This document shows positions 23,689 to 35,072 of a stretch of DNA of 64,000 bases, piece by piece. The stretch lies in the NCBI RefSeq assembly GCF_000227115.2, contig NC_016486.1:682001-746000 (forward strand), written 5' to 3'. The first letter of the stretch is position 1. Each line of letters opens with the position of its first letter. The notes below the pieces were generated by a model. It was not told the origin of the DNA, ran no database searches, and worked only from the letters and a program-made list of their open reading frames with translations. Position numbers and translations under genes: made by a program. The DNA comes from Naumovozyma dairenensis CBS 421 (taxonomy: Eukaryota; Ascomycota; Saccharomycetes; Saccharomycetales; Saccharomycetaceae).

Positions 23689-25848
23689 TATTAAAAAGCA
23701 ATGTTACCTAGAGGAAAGGAACGGGATAGGTAGCAAAAGAAGAGGAAATTACTGAAATGGCAACGGAAATAACGTTATCTAAGTATATAGTTATCTTTCT
23801 CTTTCTTAACCTATGACACCAGCCTAAAATGTAATGCTCCTGGTACCTATCCATGTCATTGAATATCGTAGTTTCCCTTAAAACCAAGAGGTGATTTAGA
23901 ACTTCGCTTTGATTTTCATAATGTCCTGCCAAACTTGCACGTGACTGGAAAAATTCTAGATTTTATCGGAGAGACAGAGACAAGTAGAAACGTCGCACAA
24001 TAAAAAACTAATATATCGTTTTTTTTCATGGAATCGAGATAGTATAGTGTTTAAAACAGAAAGGTCATATTTATGGGCCATTGAGTTTACATATCTGGAA
24101 GCTTCACAAAACAGGTAAATTAAATTCTTTCCTTATTTGCCGTATGGGGTGCCCGTATCAATTGAAAAGTTAGGTATTTCATTCGAGGTTGTTTGTTCTG
24201 AAGAGACAGTTGAATAGTGAGCCAGAACAAGATATACAGGTGATGTGCATGGTGGGACCTGTTTAGCAAAGTCATGATGATGTTTTCCCATATATTTTTA
24301 CTGTTTCCCTTAGAAAGGGTGCCTTAATTCAATGGAGTCAAGGAAATCAAGTGAGACAGGTACATAAAGAGTCAAACCGAACGGCATTGTTGCTGAGACG
24401 AAATAATATAGTCAGGAACTGTTTTGAAGGTAAAAAGGAAACTTACTTAGCAAGAGTCCGCATTGTTTTCAATTTTGTCCCTCTATATATGGTTAGACTG
24501 GGAAAAAAAGGCATATGCACTTCTCCGTGGATGATTTTTCTATCTGGACAGTTCTAATGATTGTAAATTGGTAACAATTCGTTAGTGTTCTACATAAAAC
24601 TCCGGATTCCAGAACGTTAATATTTTTCAGAAAATAAAACAGGGTAACACCTCTATAAAAAAAAGCCTCCGCCCGCCCCGTGATGGCCCTACATGTCATT
24701 ATTACGTTCCGGACTGTAAGCTTTGTTAGCCGGCTTACATCGCTACCTTATCTTCATGCATAGTTCTGTGCAGTTTTTGACTGGAACTACGTAGAAACAG
24801 TCACTCTTTCTTCGTGTTTCCCCTGACCCAAAAGTTCTGGGTTTTCTTTTCCTGGAAAAACCGCATGTGGCTGTGAGAAAAATACGAAGTTCGTACCAAA
24901 AGGGCACAAAGAATGGAGAAAATGAAATAAGGAATAACGCTATTTTCGCTTTAGGAACATGACAAATGGGACAATCATATCTCTTTCCATATCTGAATCT
25001 AGATTGTATGTAAAGGTCTTATCTGCGGTTCTACCGAAGAGGATGCATATATATTAGGCATTACGTATGTAACTTTGTGCTTTCTTTGGCCGTCCCTATG
25101 ATGTATGTACCTACTTAGATTTATAGATATCTGTCTCCTCCCTACGTATATATTAGCGTTACCAAAACTTACTTTTCATTTGGGGGGCTGTAGGTCTCTT
25201 TTTGGTACAGGAACAAAAAGTCTCTCCAATTCGTAACTCCTGTCCGTATTATGTGTAAGCCGTCGAACATGTTCTGTCATTAATACCGTAGAAAAAAATA
25301 ATTCAGCTCCTGTCTCCACTTGCAAAGGTGGGAAAACACAAACAGTAAGTATGTAGGGAATCATATTGTAGTCACTCACATACTTGGAATGATCATTCTA
25401 GAACTTCTGAAAATGGGGGAGATAAGCTAGTTCAAATCAAAGGCCCTGCATGTAACTTAACGTAACGACAACATATTCTCTCTTTATGTGGAGATTCTAT
25501 TCGGTTTTTGGTGCCTCGACAAATTCATAATAAACTTCGCTAATATTATATATGCATGGAGATTTTCTTGTTATATATGATTTTCCCTTCTCACCAACTT
25601 TGCGCTCTCAAGTTAGGCTTAAGCAAGTACAGTGAGAACGAAAGGAAACATTTACCCCATAACAAGAGTACAACAGCACAAAACTTTAAGTAATAACTAA
25701 ACTGTTCAATCACAAACATATCGTTTTGACTTTCCCTAGTTTCGAGAACTTTGTAGTCCCAATCAGAGAAGAAGTACATTTACCATAAATAACTAATTTG
25801 AGACACGTTTATAAAACATCTGAAAAAAGATAAGAAACACAACTCACG
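23689..25848. other. 2.2-kb divergent GID8/GAT2 intergenic region
   Basis: The longest gene-free stretch in the window. Short ORFs (for example 24351-24557, 25176-25379) show nothing conserved. A PDRE-like TCCGTGGA lies at 24524-24531. A long upstream region would suit a regulated transcription-factor gene such as GAT2. A search by eye for tRNA A and B boxes found no pair. Confidence 0.4.
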
Positions 25849-28590
25849 ATGTCAGCTCCCGTTCTTAGGATGCCGCCATCTCCGATAGATAAAACAATGA
25901 AACAGGGACAACAAATGGATGATTCTCAAACAAACTTCTTAGTTACTTCCAATTTAAATCCCGCCTCTTTTACTAGCCCAAGATTGGCCCCGATCCAGAA
26001 TAGAGGTAAAGAACAACTTCCATCAATTTCAAGCATAAATGAATACCGCCATGTTCATTCTACTAGTTCTTCTTTCAACTCTTCTATTACAAACCCTAGG
26101 AAGGAACCATTAATTCCGATGTCATTTACTAATACTTCAGTACCAACGCCACTTCCACTTAGGCCAATTTCTTTACCCACCGCGGCAATGTATCCGTTAC
26201 CACCACCTCCCCCACCGAGCAGAGCTAGTCAGTCTAATTCCCAACCAGATACTCAAACCAACAACAATCTAGAACACGGTAACTCTATTCCCATTTCTGT
26301 CAGCTCCACTCATCATGGAGATGTCACTTTCAGACAACCGCAGCAACCACCACATACCGGAGTCCGATTATTTGAGCCTTCGACAACGACCCCTTTTCCT
26401 TTCACTGCAACAACAACAACAACAACAACAACATTCTCTCTGAACGCGACAAATGGGAAACAACGGAAACTAAGGCAGGAGGAACGGACACGGGGACGGA
26501 ATCTATGTTCAAATCTGGAACAGAATCTACAACAGAATCTAGAACAGGAGTCACGGAGAGCTGCCGCTGCTGCTGCTCCTCCTGCTGCTGCACAAAACCT
26601 TAACGGGGACTGCAACAAAATAGAGTTGCCAACATCCGTGCCTCTCGCAGGTAATGATTATATCCACCAAAAGAATATTGGTACTACAAATATCAAAAAC
26701 CGTAACGCGTGTACTAATGACAACAACACATCATCATCCATTTTTAATCCTACAATTTCTGCAACTACTAATGACAATACGAATACGAATACGAATACGA
26801 ATACGAATACAAATACAAATACAATTATTAGTATCCATAATACTAGCAGTAGCAATACTTCCCAACTCAAAATGTCATCCATGTTGACAACTCCTCCATA
26901 TGGGAATACTAACTTACAGCCATTACGAACACCATTAACTTCTCCGACATTTAATGATAAGGTAACAAATAATAATAATAGTAACAGTGATACTACTGAT
27001 TGTGCCAGTAGTGGTAGCACAAGCAACCAGGGTAATAATAACAAAATACAACAACACGAAAGGAAGAGAACATTCTCGGTGTCATCATCATCATCATCAT
27101 CACAGCAACAACTACCGCTGCCCATGATTGCCCCATCACCACCTGATTTATCAAATAATTCTGGCAATAGTACACAAGGCCGAGGTATACTAGATTTGCT
27201 TCCCCTACCTGAAGAACAATATCACACATGGCAACAACTATTAAAACCCAAAGCTAATTATAATCACAATCACAATAGTAATAATATTAATGATAATTTT
27301 GATGAAGATAACACTTTTATAGATTCTATTTCGTTGGAAAGTTTAACTGTATTAGCTTCTTACCTAGAGAAAACGTTGTCTGATATAAAAAATGTAATTC
27401 AATTGAAAATGAAACGACAATTACAACAAATGGAACGACCACCAGATCCAGATACTGATTCTAATATGCCCAAAAAGAGGAAAATCGAATTACCTTCCGT
27501 GAAAAATCTATTAAATACTATAGCACCAAATTCTAATATAATGACAAATACAGATATAAATTCTAGTAGAAATACAAGGAATCCATCAAATACTATTCAA
27601 CCTAATACAGTACAAAATAATAATAACAATACCTATACTAATACTAATACTAATAATAATAATAATATTCCAGCATTAAATGATAATATCATCAGTCAGA
27701 GCAATAATACTAACGATGCTCGTCGTCATTCTTCCATATCTTCATTTAATCCTCGGAATATCACGTCGCATAATCTTCCAAGAACAATGAGTCATTCAAA
27801 TAGTGTTAATAACAACGAGCAATCTGGAATACAATCAGCTCAAAATCAATTTATACATAACTCAAAGCTACAATCACGACAACCGTTTTATGAAAATGAA
27901 AACGGTAGGTATAATCATGTTCGTAGTACTAGTCAACAGCAGCTACAACAACAACAACAACAACAACAACAACCATTTATATCTCCATCATCTCTTTCTG
28001 GTACTTTGCAACCTAATGTAGCTCCTACTTCTACTACAAGTAACATCAATATGGCAAACGCAAATTACTATCCTCCCGGGACTGCTTTGTCACTACCAAT
28101 GTTAAGAACGTTTCCCTTCAATGCAAATATGAGCACAAATACAAACATAAATGCAAATGCAAATTCATATTCATATTTTTCAAACTTAAATTCAAATTCA
28201 AATTCAAATCTAAATTCTTCGGCAACAAATACAGCTTACAGTTCGACACTAAATGACAACAATAACTATCATAGCAACATATTCTATACAAACCAATCAA
28301 GGATGATAGACCTTACATTACCAACATCTTGTAAACATTGTGGTGATAAAGATACTCCAGAATGGAGACGAGGTCCATATGGTAATAGGACATTATGTAA
28401 TGCATGCGGATTATTTTACAGGAAATTAGTTAAAAAATTCACAATTAAAGACGCTAATTTATTTATGAGATATCAAAGAACAATAAATCCAAGTGATCGT
28501 CGAATTCCATCAATCATTAAAATACCAGAAACTTTTGTTATTCAATTGAATTCAGACCTATCATTAGATCGGAATTATTTCCCAGTTTAA
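25849..28590 (+). CDS. GAT2: Gat2, GATA zinc-finger transcription factor
   Basis: GATA-family DNA-binding protein, ortholog of YMR136W (between GID8 and PSO2). The protein has 913 residues against about 560, inflated by Asn, Ser, Thr and Gln runs. An AATACG hexamer repeat near 26779-26826 encodes TN repeats; polyQ lies at about 27948-27972. The single GATA finger is near the C-terminus: C828, C831, C850 and C853 (CX2CX18CX2[21 protein letters not shown] then [11 protein letters not shown]), followed by a basic tail KLVKKFT. A basic PKKRKIE at about 542-548 is a likely nuclear localisation signal. The start is the first ATG, with a TATAAA-like sequence about 40 bp upstream (25810). Targets are not inferable from sequence. 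Confidence 0.93.
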   Translation: MSAPVLRMPPSPIDKTMKQGQQMDDSQTNFLVTSNLNPASFTSPRLAPIQNRGKEQLPSISSINEYRHVHSTSSSFNSSITNPRKEPLIPMSFTNTSVPTPLPLRPISLPTAAMYPLPPPPPPSRASQSNSQPDTQTNNNLEHGNSIPISVSSTHHGDVTFRQPQQPPHTGVRLFEPSTTTPFPFTATTTTTTTTFSLNATNGKQRKLRQEERTRGRNLCSNLEQNLQQNLEQESRRAAAAAAPPAAAQNLNGDCNKIELPTSVPLAGNDYIHQKNIGTTNIKNRNACTNDNNTSSSIFNPTISATTNDNTNTNTNTNTNTNTNTIISIHNTSSSNTSQLKMSSMLTTPPYGNTNLQPLRTPLTSPTFNDKVTNNNNSNSDTTDCASSGSTSNQGNNNKIQQHERKRTFSVSSSSSSSQQQLPLPMIAPSPPDLSNNSGNSTQGRGILDLLPLPEEQYHTWQQLLKPKANYNHNHNSNNINDNFDEDNTFIDSISLESLTVLASYLEKTLSDIKNVIQLKMKRQLQQMERPPDPDTDSNMPKKRKIELPSVKNLLNTIAPNSNIMTNTDINSSRNTRNPSNTIQPNTVQNNNNNTYTNTNTNNNNNIPALNDNIISQSNNTNDARRHSSISSFNPRNITSHNLPRTMSHSNSVNNNEQSGIQSAQNQFIHNSKLQSRQPFYENENGRYNHVRSTSQQQLQQQQQQQQQPFISPSSLSGTLQPNVAPTSTTSNINMANANYYPPGTALSLPMLRTFPFNANMSTNTNINANANSYSYFSNLNSNSNSNLNSSATNTAYSSTLNDNNNYHSNIFYTNQSRMIDLTLPTSCKHCGDKDTPEWRRGPYGNRTLCNACGLFYRKLVKKFTIKDANLFMRYQRTINPSDRRIPSIIKIPETFVIQLNSDLSLDRNYFPV

Positions 28591-29396
28591 AATTAAATAT
28601 TAACCAATTACGCCTTAGTAAGAAGAGAAGGACTTTTTTCATCAATTTATCATCAAACAACTATGTATGCAGGTACTTGCATAATTTTTTTTAAGTTTCT
28701 AAGTAATATAATATACTTGTTGTTTTTATATCAAGTCGATATACATATATTCATTAATAGTAATAGTAATTAATAACATTATCATCACATCAGTATACTT
28801 TTTCTTTTATTATTGGTCTGTAATCTATAAATGTTTTTTTTTTGCATATTTTATTTTTTTTCTTCGAATATTAGTATGTATCTGTATCAGCTGAGATCCA
28901 ATTCAGAGACTATACTCAGAGGGGATCATTTTCGCAGTTGTATCTTTCTATTGTCTCTACTCTGTTGGCTTTTGGTCCCCAAATTGTCTGCAATTCGGAT
29001 GCTTCAAGTCTTGTACTGAAGTTTGCTCACGATGATTCCAAAGAAACATGCTCAACGTCATCATATCGTCATAATTCTTCAGGTGTACTTTTTTTTGACA
29101 AACTTCACTCTCATCAGGTACCAGTGACGCTTTGTCTATGTTTATGCTTTACACTCCGTGAACTTCATTATGTTTTCAATTAATACCACTTCAGTCTTCA
29201 AGTTCTTGAGCATTTGAGTTTATATAAGATTTCGCGTTTTTTGTTCTTGTTCAAGAGCTCCCCAATGCCATTTGCTTTGCAATATTTTGATAACTTCTGA
29301 TACATTGCTTTCAATAACGTTGCTAACTTTATTTAACGACTGGAAGCGAAAAATTTGACCTCTTTTATGGAAAGCCATCCATTTCACTCACCCTCT
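28591..29396. other. Convergent GAT2/PSO2 3' region
   Basis: 806 bp holding the two gene ends. AT-rich with T-runs (28831-28861). ORFs at 28831-29183 show no similarity. Nothing further was seen. Confidence 0.35.
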
Positions 29397-31646
29397 TCAG
29401 GTCATACTTTCTCTTATTTCTACTGTTATTTCTTCCATCTCTGTTTCTTCGATAACTTCTTCAACATTTGGTATATCTCTTTCTTTACAATTGCGACGCA
29501 CTTTATATCTTTTCCATGTTTTAAACCATTCATTACATTCACGTAATTGTTCCGAATCATTCAAATTCACAGTAGATAACATCTTACCCCATTCAATAAG
29601 ACAACCAAATTTACATAATTCTTTAAAACTACTATGTTCCGAATAAGGAATTTTAAAAATTTGAAACTTATTAAACGGCTTATATTGTCTTTTGATCCAA
29701 TCCATTTCAAAATCATCACTTGAATTCAATATATCTTTCTCTTTCAATAAAAAATCCAACCTATCATCTATGGTATCTAGAGGGAATTCCAATTTCTTGT
29801 ATCGGTTATTGAATGTCCATCCAGTGGGGACGAATCCAATTATATCATCGTATGATGATTCCTTGATGTTTAAATTTTTCAAATATGATGAAATGGATTC
29901 ATTTGATCTTAATGTGGATAATGATACTAAATGAATGTTTGAATCATGTGGGGTTGTACTTTGAAATCTTTCAGTGTCGCTGGAAAATATTTTGGATCTT
30001 ATCGTTTTGCCATTAATGTAAATTCTAGGTTTGTCATCAGGGAGGCTAGTTGAGATTGCGTTTAAGATCCCGAGGGCAATTTTTTCCTTACCGATAGAAT
30101 AAGATCCTACTAAAAACAATATTTTGTTGGAATGATTGCTTTTCTTCATTGAGGTGGTTAAGTATGACATTATTGATTTTTGTTCGTTATTGAAGAATTT
30201 CTTCAAACCCATTTGAGTAACGTTTTTAGCGAATTGAGAAGTAATATTAACTACAGATTTTTGATTGGGAAATTCATACAATGGGTTTAAATAAGTTGTA
30301 TCTAAATAAACGGCATCAAATTTTTTGAATTGTTTTTGTAATTTTGAAATCATTTCATTATTACATCTAAAATCTCCAGTATGTAAAATATGTCTAGTTG
30401 TTTGTGTTTGAACGTTTTTGATTGTGAAAATGAATATTAGTGATCCTGGACAATGATTAGCATCGTGTGCTACCACTTCAATGGTTTCTTCCAAGTCATC
30501 ATTGAAAATAGTCATAGGGACATTAATTTCCAATTCAGCAATTTGTTCATTTAATTTGAAACCATAGACATGTTGTAACAATAAAGATGTTATGGGAGAA
30601 CAATAGATCTTTGGTGAAGTTGCAGTGCTGTTGTTCAGATTGTTTCTTTCAAACCATGACTTACATAAACCGATTGTATGATCAGAATGGAAATGTGAAA
30701 GGAAATAGTATTCCAATTTTTTTTTCTCATTAGATGTGGAATAATTGAAACCATCTACCACTACATACTTTTCATTTGATAATTTTATCTTTTTAATTGA
30801 TGGTAATGGTGGTCTTATTTTCTTGATTGTAGTGGTATCGGTGGTGTTGTTACTTGGTTTCTTTGGAGAAAACAATGTTGATGTTGATGGTGATCTTGTG
30901 ATTTTCTTCTTCTTCTGCCTCTTCTTTTGTTTTTCCATTTTTGATAAATGTTTTTCAAAGCATGTTTCAGCATGAGTTTCTCTTTGATAAATTTGTAAAT
31001 CTGACAAATCTTTACTACAAATTGGGCACATAATGTTGTTAATAGTTGTATCTGTGGTATATGCGGGTATTTCTGTTATTATTTCATGTTGCTCATCTTT
31101 CTGTTCTAAATCTTCAGCATAACCATCAGATAATGATATTATTTCATTATCATCGACCTTAGGAAGTACAATATCATCAATATCATCATCTTCTTCTTCT
31201 TCTTCAGCAGCAGCTGAAGATTCTGATATGAATAATGATTTTTCTTGTTTTTGATATCTATCCTTATTTTGAGAGGGAGAAATTTCTTCTTCAATTTCGT
31301 AAATCATATCGATGCATTCAGTCTGGGCCAACTCTTCTTCCTCTTCTATTATGATGGGATCATTGATTTTATTAGCGAATTTAATTTCTTCATTTTGATA
31401 TCGATTTTGTTCATGTCGGAGTATAATTTGTTCGTTTTGATATTTTAATTTAGTTGATTTCAATATAGGATTTGAAGATGTTGGTATATCGAATTCGAAT
31501 AATTTTGATTGTCTTTTTATTTTATTATTATTTCTTTTAATAATTCTATTATCATCGGAGGAGGATGCTGATGAGGAGGAAGTAGGTTTTTTCAGTTTAA
31601 TTTGTGAGCGATGTTCAATTTGTATCAACGATTTTCTTTTTGCCAT
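29397..31646 (-). CDS. PSO2: Pso2/Snm1, interstrand cross-link repair nuclease
   Basis: 5' exonuclease and hairpin-opening nuclease of the metallo-beta-lactamase/beta-CASP family, needed for repair of DNA interstrand cross-links. I choose the ATG at 31644-31646 (MAKRKSLIQIEHRSQ), which aligns with yeast MSRKSIVQIRRSE. An ATG five codons upstream (31661) is also possible. 749 residues against 661. A UBZ-like zinc finger is formed by MCPICSKDL...ETHAETC in the first third. The metallo-beta-lactamase core follows with the signature FLSHFHSDHTIGL, then DANHCPG and HTGDFR. The beta-CASP part has YLDTTY, LVGSYSIGKEKIA, GFVPTGW and the histidine motif PYSEHSSF. The acidic, disordered N-terminus explains the extra length. 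Divergent from CIN4 across about 240 bp. Confidence 0.95.
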   Translation of the reverse strand: MAKRKSLIQIEHRSQIKLKKPTSSSSASSSDDNRIIKRNNNKIKRQSKLFEFDIPTSSNPILKSTKLKYQNEQIILRHEQNRYQNEEIKFANKINDPIIIEEEEELAQTECIDMIYEIEEEISPSQNKDRYQKQEKSLFISESSAAAEEEEEDDDIDDIVLPKVDDNEIISLSDGYAEDLEQKDEQHEIITEIPAYTTDTTINNIMCPICSKDLSDLQIYQRETHAETCFEKHLSKMEKQKKRQKKKKITRSPSTSTLFSPKKPSNNTTDTTTIKKIRPPLPSIKKIKLSNEKYVVVDGFNYSTSNEKKKLEYYFLSHFHSDHTIGLCKSWFERNNLNNSTATSPKIYCSPITSLLLQHVYGFKLNEQIAELEINVPMTIFNDDLEETIEVVAHDANHCPGSLIFIFTIKNVQTQTTRHILHTGDFRCNNEMISKLQKQFKKFDAVYLDTTYLNPLYEFPNQKSVVNITSQFAKNVTQMGLKKFFNNEQKSIMSYLTTSMKKSNHSNKILFLVGSYSIGKEKIALGILNAISTSLPDDKPRIYINGKTIRSKIFSSDTERFQSTTPHDSNIHLVSLSTLRSNESISSYLKNLNIKESSYDDIIGFVPTGWTFNNRYKKLEFPLDTIDDRLDFLLKEKDILNSSDDFEMDWIKRQYKPFNKFQIFKIPYSEHSSFKELCKFGCLIEWGKMLSTVNLNDSEQLRECNEWFKTWKRYKVRRNCKERDIPNVEEVIEETEMEEITVEIRESMT

Positions 31647-31885
31647 GACGGGAAAAGCCATAGAATAATATGCCCAAGTGGTAGAGATTTATGTGTAGTG
31701 ATGTGACGTGATGTGTGTAATGTTAAATAGGTTTTGTTCTTTTTTTGGCTTAGTTATGTATATTACATAAAGGTGAAAAATTTATGAAATATTTAGTATT
31801 GAAATTTTTACAAAAGTCTATTATGTTAATTTCGATCTGAGAAAGAGAAGAAGCAGGGAAAAGACAATGGGATCAAAGAGAAACT

Positions 31886-32602
31886 ATGGGACTGCTGACG
31901 ATAATAAAGAAACAAAAACAAAAGGATAAAGAAGTTAAATGCTTACTATTAGGATTAGATAATTCAGGGAAATCCACATTAGTCAATAGATTACAAATAT
32001 CATGTTCTAACGAAAAACAACCGTCATTGGAAGTTGATAAAATGACAGAAATTACACCTACTATAGGGTTTCGAATCATCAGTTTCCCAATTAAAGATAA
32101 TTTAATTTCAATTTGGGATATTGGTGGACAAACAAGTTTGAGACCCTTTTGGAATAATTATTTTGATAAGACCAACATATTAATATGGTGTATTGATATT
32201 AGTGATTTAAACAGACTACATGAATCCATTAACGAACTAAGAAAGTTGTTAATAACAAAGAGTTGTGACGTTGAAGGTGAACAAGGAGAAGGAGAAGGAG
32301 ATGGAGATGGAGATGGAGATGCAGAGGCAGAGGCAGGAAAAGATGTCATTGCCGTTGATTGCAAGATTATTATTGTGTTGAATAAAGTGGATTTAATCAG
32401 TCGTGGTGACTGCGGCGCTACCACCGGGCAAGAAGACATTGAAAACCAAGTGCGGTTACGTGTGGTGTCTGGGCTATCCTTATCCCTGGCCGATGACGAC
32501 GGGGATGGCTCTCCGAGGGTGTCTTTTGTCACGTGCAGCGCGCTCACGGGGGTCGGTCTCCGTCCTCTGGCCGAAGAATTATCTTCGCCGGACTCGCTCT
32601 AG
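31886..32602 (+). CDS. CIN4: Cin4, Arl2-type small GTPase
   Basis: Arl2-like GTPase that acts with Cin1 and Cin2 in tubulin folding and microtubule stability. 238 residues against about 191. Gly2 in MGLLTIIKK suits N-myristoylation. The P-loop is GLDNSGKST (23-31), the switch threonine lies in TPTIGF, then WDIGGQ, NKVD and CSALTG (the G5 motif). The extra length is an acidic GEGEGDGDGDGD insertion before the NKVD motif. The last 200 bp of the gene have about 60% GC by my count (120 of 200), against roughly a third in the 5' part, yet still encode the family's C-terminal motif. A 20-codon uORF from ATG 31866 overlaps the start in another frame. Order PSO2-CIN4-RIM11 as in S. cerevisiae. Confidence 0.93.
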   Translation: MGLLTIIKKQKQKDKEVKCLLLGLDNSGKSTLVNRLQISCSNEKQPSLEVDKMTEITPTIGFRIISFPIKDNLISIWDIGGQTSLRPFWNNYFDKTNILIWCIDISDLNRLHESINELRKLLITKSCDVEGEQGEGEGDGDGDGDAEAEAGKDVIAVDCKIIIVLNKVDLISRGDCGATTGQEDIENQVRLRVVSGLSLSLADDDGDGSPRVSFVTCSALTGVGLRPLAEELSSPDSL

Positions 32603-33277
32603 TGGGATCCGAGCACAGTGCGAGGGAGGTTTTGAACATGTCCAGATACTTAGATATATACTCTCTGACAGATAGCTAGATAGTTAGATCTAGGCTTGTC
32701 TGTTACTTCATGTATTCTTGATCCAATATATATACATATATATATATATACGCCCTATTTTTTAAGCCCTAATCCCGGGAATCCCCAGCCCGAGGGCATA
32801 ATTTACCGGAAAACAGTAGTAGTAGTCATGTTCACCGCGGAACACAGCAATCCGAGGGAGTCTACCGCATATAACCCCATCTATCGACATACATACCTCT
32901 TCGATGGGGTTAGGGTTACCCGATGCGGTAATTTCTCAACGCGGGGAGGGGAGCAAAGATCCCCGTCGTAGAATCAAGACAAGGCAAGGTAAGGCAAGGG
33001 TCTCGACGAAGTACACTATGTATTATATATGTATATATATAATTGTATATATCTTTTATAGGATAAGAGCAAAGGGGAGGTTATGGTCTAACACATCCAC
33101 GAATGGGACCCCAAACTGGATTGCCAATTGACTTACAAAAGAAGCTTCTCTGTGATATAAGATAGGCATACCATATTCCATTTATATTGACAGAATATCA
33201 ATTCTTACGATTTAGATGCACAGCATACTGAATTGCCACCCCTTATCTATCTCCTAAAAGAGCCTTTATAAAACAGT
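32603..33277. promoter_or_regulatory. RIM11 upstream region with Tbf1 and Reb1 motifs in GC-rich DNA
   Basis: The GC-rich composition of the CIN4 3' end continues to about 33010. TTAGGGTT (32910-32917, Tbf1 motif AACCCTAA on the other strand) overlaps TTACCCG (32916-32922, Reb1 motif). A second Tbf1-like GCCCTAA lies at 32766-32772. A small hairpin GGGGA...TCCCC sits at about 32948-32965. Such site pairs mark RIM11 as the likely target but are also typical of snoRNA promoters. I could not identify a snoRNA by its boxes. Short ORFs here (32696-33131) are not supported. Confidence 0.5.
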
Positions 33278-34846
33278 ATGGGCATCGCCTTAAAAAAATT
33301 TACACACTTCTTCTCACCAACAATGAGCACTACTGGTAAAAATAGTGACCTTTACCAAAGTACACACAATCCTAAAAAACATGACATATCGAGAAGTAAT
33401 ACCAATGAATCTGTAGACCATATTAATATGGAAAAGGCTGCACAGTCTACAGAACAACCAGAGAAGAAACTACAGAAATCAAGACAGGCTGCTATACCAA
33501 TTGACAATCGCGCCCCTAATAACGATAAATTTTATATCACAGACATAATTAATGCAACAAGAGATAAATTGAAACCTCGACTTCCTCTTTCTCCCGTTTC
33601 CTCATCCTTGTCTTCAGCTTCAAATTCAAATTCTGGTACTTCCAAAGATACTCTCAAAAATGAACAACAAAATGACAAAAATGAGAACATGCAAGATAGA
33701 AAGGTATCCTCATCGGCGAAAATTAACGACATGATGAATGACAGTAATACCCTTACAACTATTGGTTCCAAGTTAAATAAAATTGTCCAATATGGTAAAG
33801 ATTATTCTCTAACCAAATGGTTAGAATTAGAGTATTTAGAAATTCAAGGTTCCGGTACATTCGGTTTAGTCTTTAAATCCAAGATTAATGAAACAAATGA
33901 AATAGTAGCAATTAAAAAAGTATTGCAAAATAACAAAGTGAAAAATAGAGAATTATCAATATTAAAGAATTTAAATCATCCAAATGTCATAAATTTGAAA
34001 TGTTACTTCATTGAAAAATCTAAACCCACAATAACAAAGAAAAATGAACCAATTTATTTGAATTTGATCTTTGAATTCTTACCACAATCACTATACCAAA
34101 GAATTCAACATTTTAAAACCACAGCCACTAATATCCCACCCCTTGAAATCAAATGTTACATGTTTCAACTCTTCAAAGGTTTAAATTATCTCCATAATTG
34201 TAATAAAATATGTCATAGAGACGTAAAACCTCAAAATATCCTAATAAATCCAGATACATTCCAATTAAAAATTTGTGATTTCGGTAGTGCAAAGATAATA
34301 AACCCATTACAGCCAAACGTATCATACATTTGTTCAAGATATTATAGAGCTCCAGAATTAATCCTGGGATCCATAAATTATAATCATAAGATTGACCTAT
34401 GGTCAGCAGGTTGCATAATGGCTGAATTGTTCCTTTTGAAACCATTTTTCAAGGGAATAAGCGATATTGATCAATTCGTAGAGATTATAAGGGTAAAAGG
34501 AACACCCAATCAATTTGAAATTGAACAAATGAATGGTAATTATAAAGATTATACTTTCCCAAGAATTCATGGTGTTTCGCTTGGTAGAATCTTTAAGAAT
34601 GTTACAAATGATATGCATGCCATTGAATTGATGGAATGCTTGCTCAAATATAATCCTAATGAAAGACTCGATTCGTTAAATTGTTTATGTCTGCCATTTT
34701 TCAATGAATTGAGAACAAATATTGGAATTCCAAATAAAACTATCCAAAAGTTAAATCTATTTGAATTTGATAAAACTTTGGAGTTTAATCATTTGAGTCC
34801 GAAAGAATCAATTGAAATTGAATTGAAACTATTCAAAAAATCATAA
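33278..34846 (+). CDS. RIM11: Rim11-type GSK-3 family protein kinase
   Basis: Ser/Thr kinase of the glycogen synthase kinase 3 family. In S. cerevisiae Rim11 phosphorylates Ime1 and Ume6 to promote meiotic entry. Assigned to RIM11 by position between CIN4 and SIP5; the paralog MRK1 cannot be excluded from sequence alone. Kinase domain from about residue 185: glycine loop GSGTFG (191-196), ATP lysine within VAIKKV (213-214), HRDVKPQN (H313), DFG (D334), the activating tyrosine Y350 in VSYICSRYYRAPE, and a C-terminal LFEFD as in yeast Rim11. The length of 522 against about 370 is due to a roughly 180-residue Ser/Asn-rich N-terminal extension. An internal ATG at codon 16 is an alternative start. 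A TATAAA (33267) is too close to the ATG to be its TATA box. Confidence 0.88.
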   Translation: MGIALKKFTHFFSPTMSTTGKNSDLYQSTHNPKKHDISRSNTNESVDHINMEKAAQSTEQPEKKLQKSRQAAIPIDNRAPNNDKFYITDIINATRDKLKPRLPLSPVSSSLSSASNSNSGTSKDTLKNEQQNDKNENMQDRKVSSSAKINDMMNDSNTLTTIGSKLNKIVQYGKDYSLTKWLELEYLEIQGSGTFGLVFKSKINETNEIVAIKKVLQNNKVKNRELSILKNLNHPNVINLKCYFIEKSKPTITKKNEPIYLNLIFEFLPQSLYQRIQHFKTTATNIPPLEIKCYMFQLFKGLNYLHNCNKICHRDVKPQNILINPDTFQLKICDFGSAKIINPLQPNVSYICSRYYRAPELILGSINYNHKIDLWSAGCIMAELFLLKPFFKGISDIDQFVEIIRVKGTPNQFEIEQMNGNYKDYTFPRIHGVSLGRIFKNVTNDMHAIELMECLLKYNPNERLDSLNCLCLPFFNELRTNIGIPNKTIQKLNLFEFDKTLEFNHLSPKESIEIELKLFKKS

Positions 34847-35072
34847 ACGCAAATGCATCTTCTGTACTATCGTTTTGCTTTATCTACAAACATATATATA
34901 TTCTTTAATTTTTTAACGACAAACAGTCGAAACGATTACGAACAAATATACTTATATTATCTGACGTTATCTATGTTTATATAATCTTTGTATATGTTCT
35001 TCTTCACATTCTACATTTCAATTTGGGAAGAGAATTATTCATGCCATATACACCTACAGTTGTTCTTAGTTT

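Noticed and set aside
24351..25779. Several 60-70-codon ORFs between GID8 and GAT2
   Set aside because: Lengths expected by chance; no motifs or plausible starts.
32696..33131. Two ORFs (91 and 75 codons) downstream of CIN4
   Set aside because: They arise from the GC-rich composition, overlap each other, and show no protein-like conservation.
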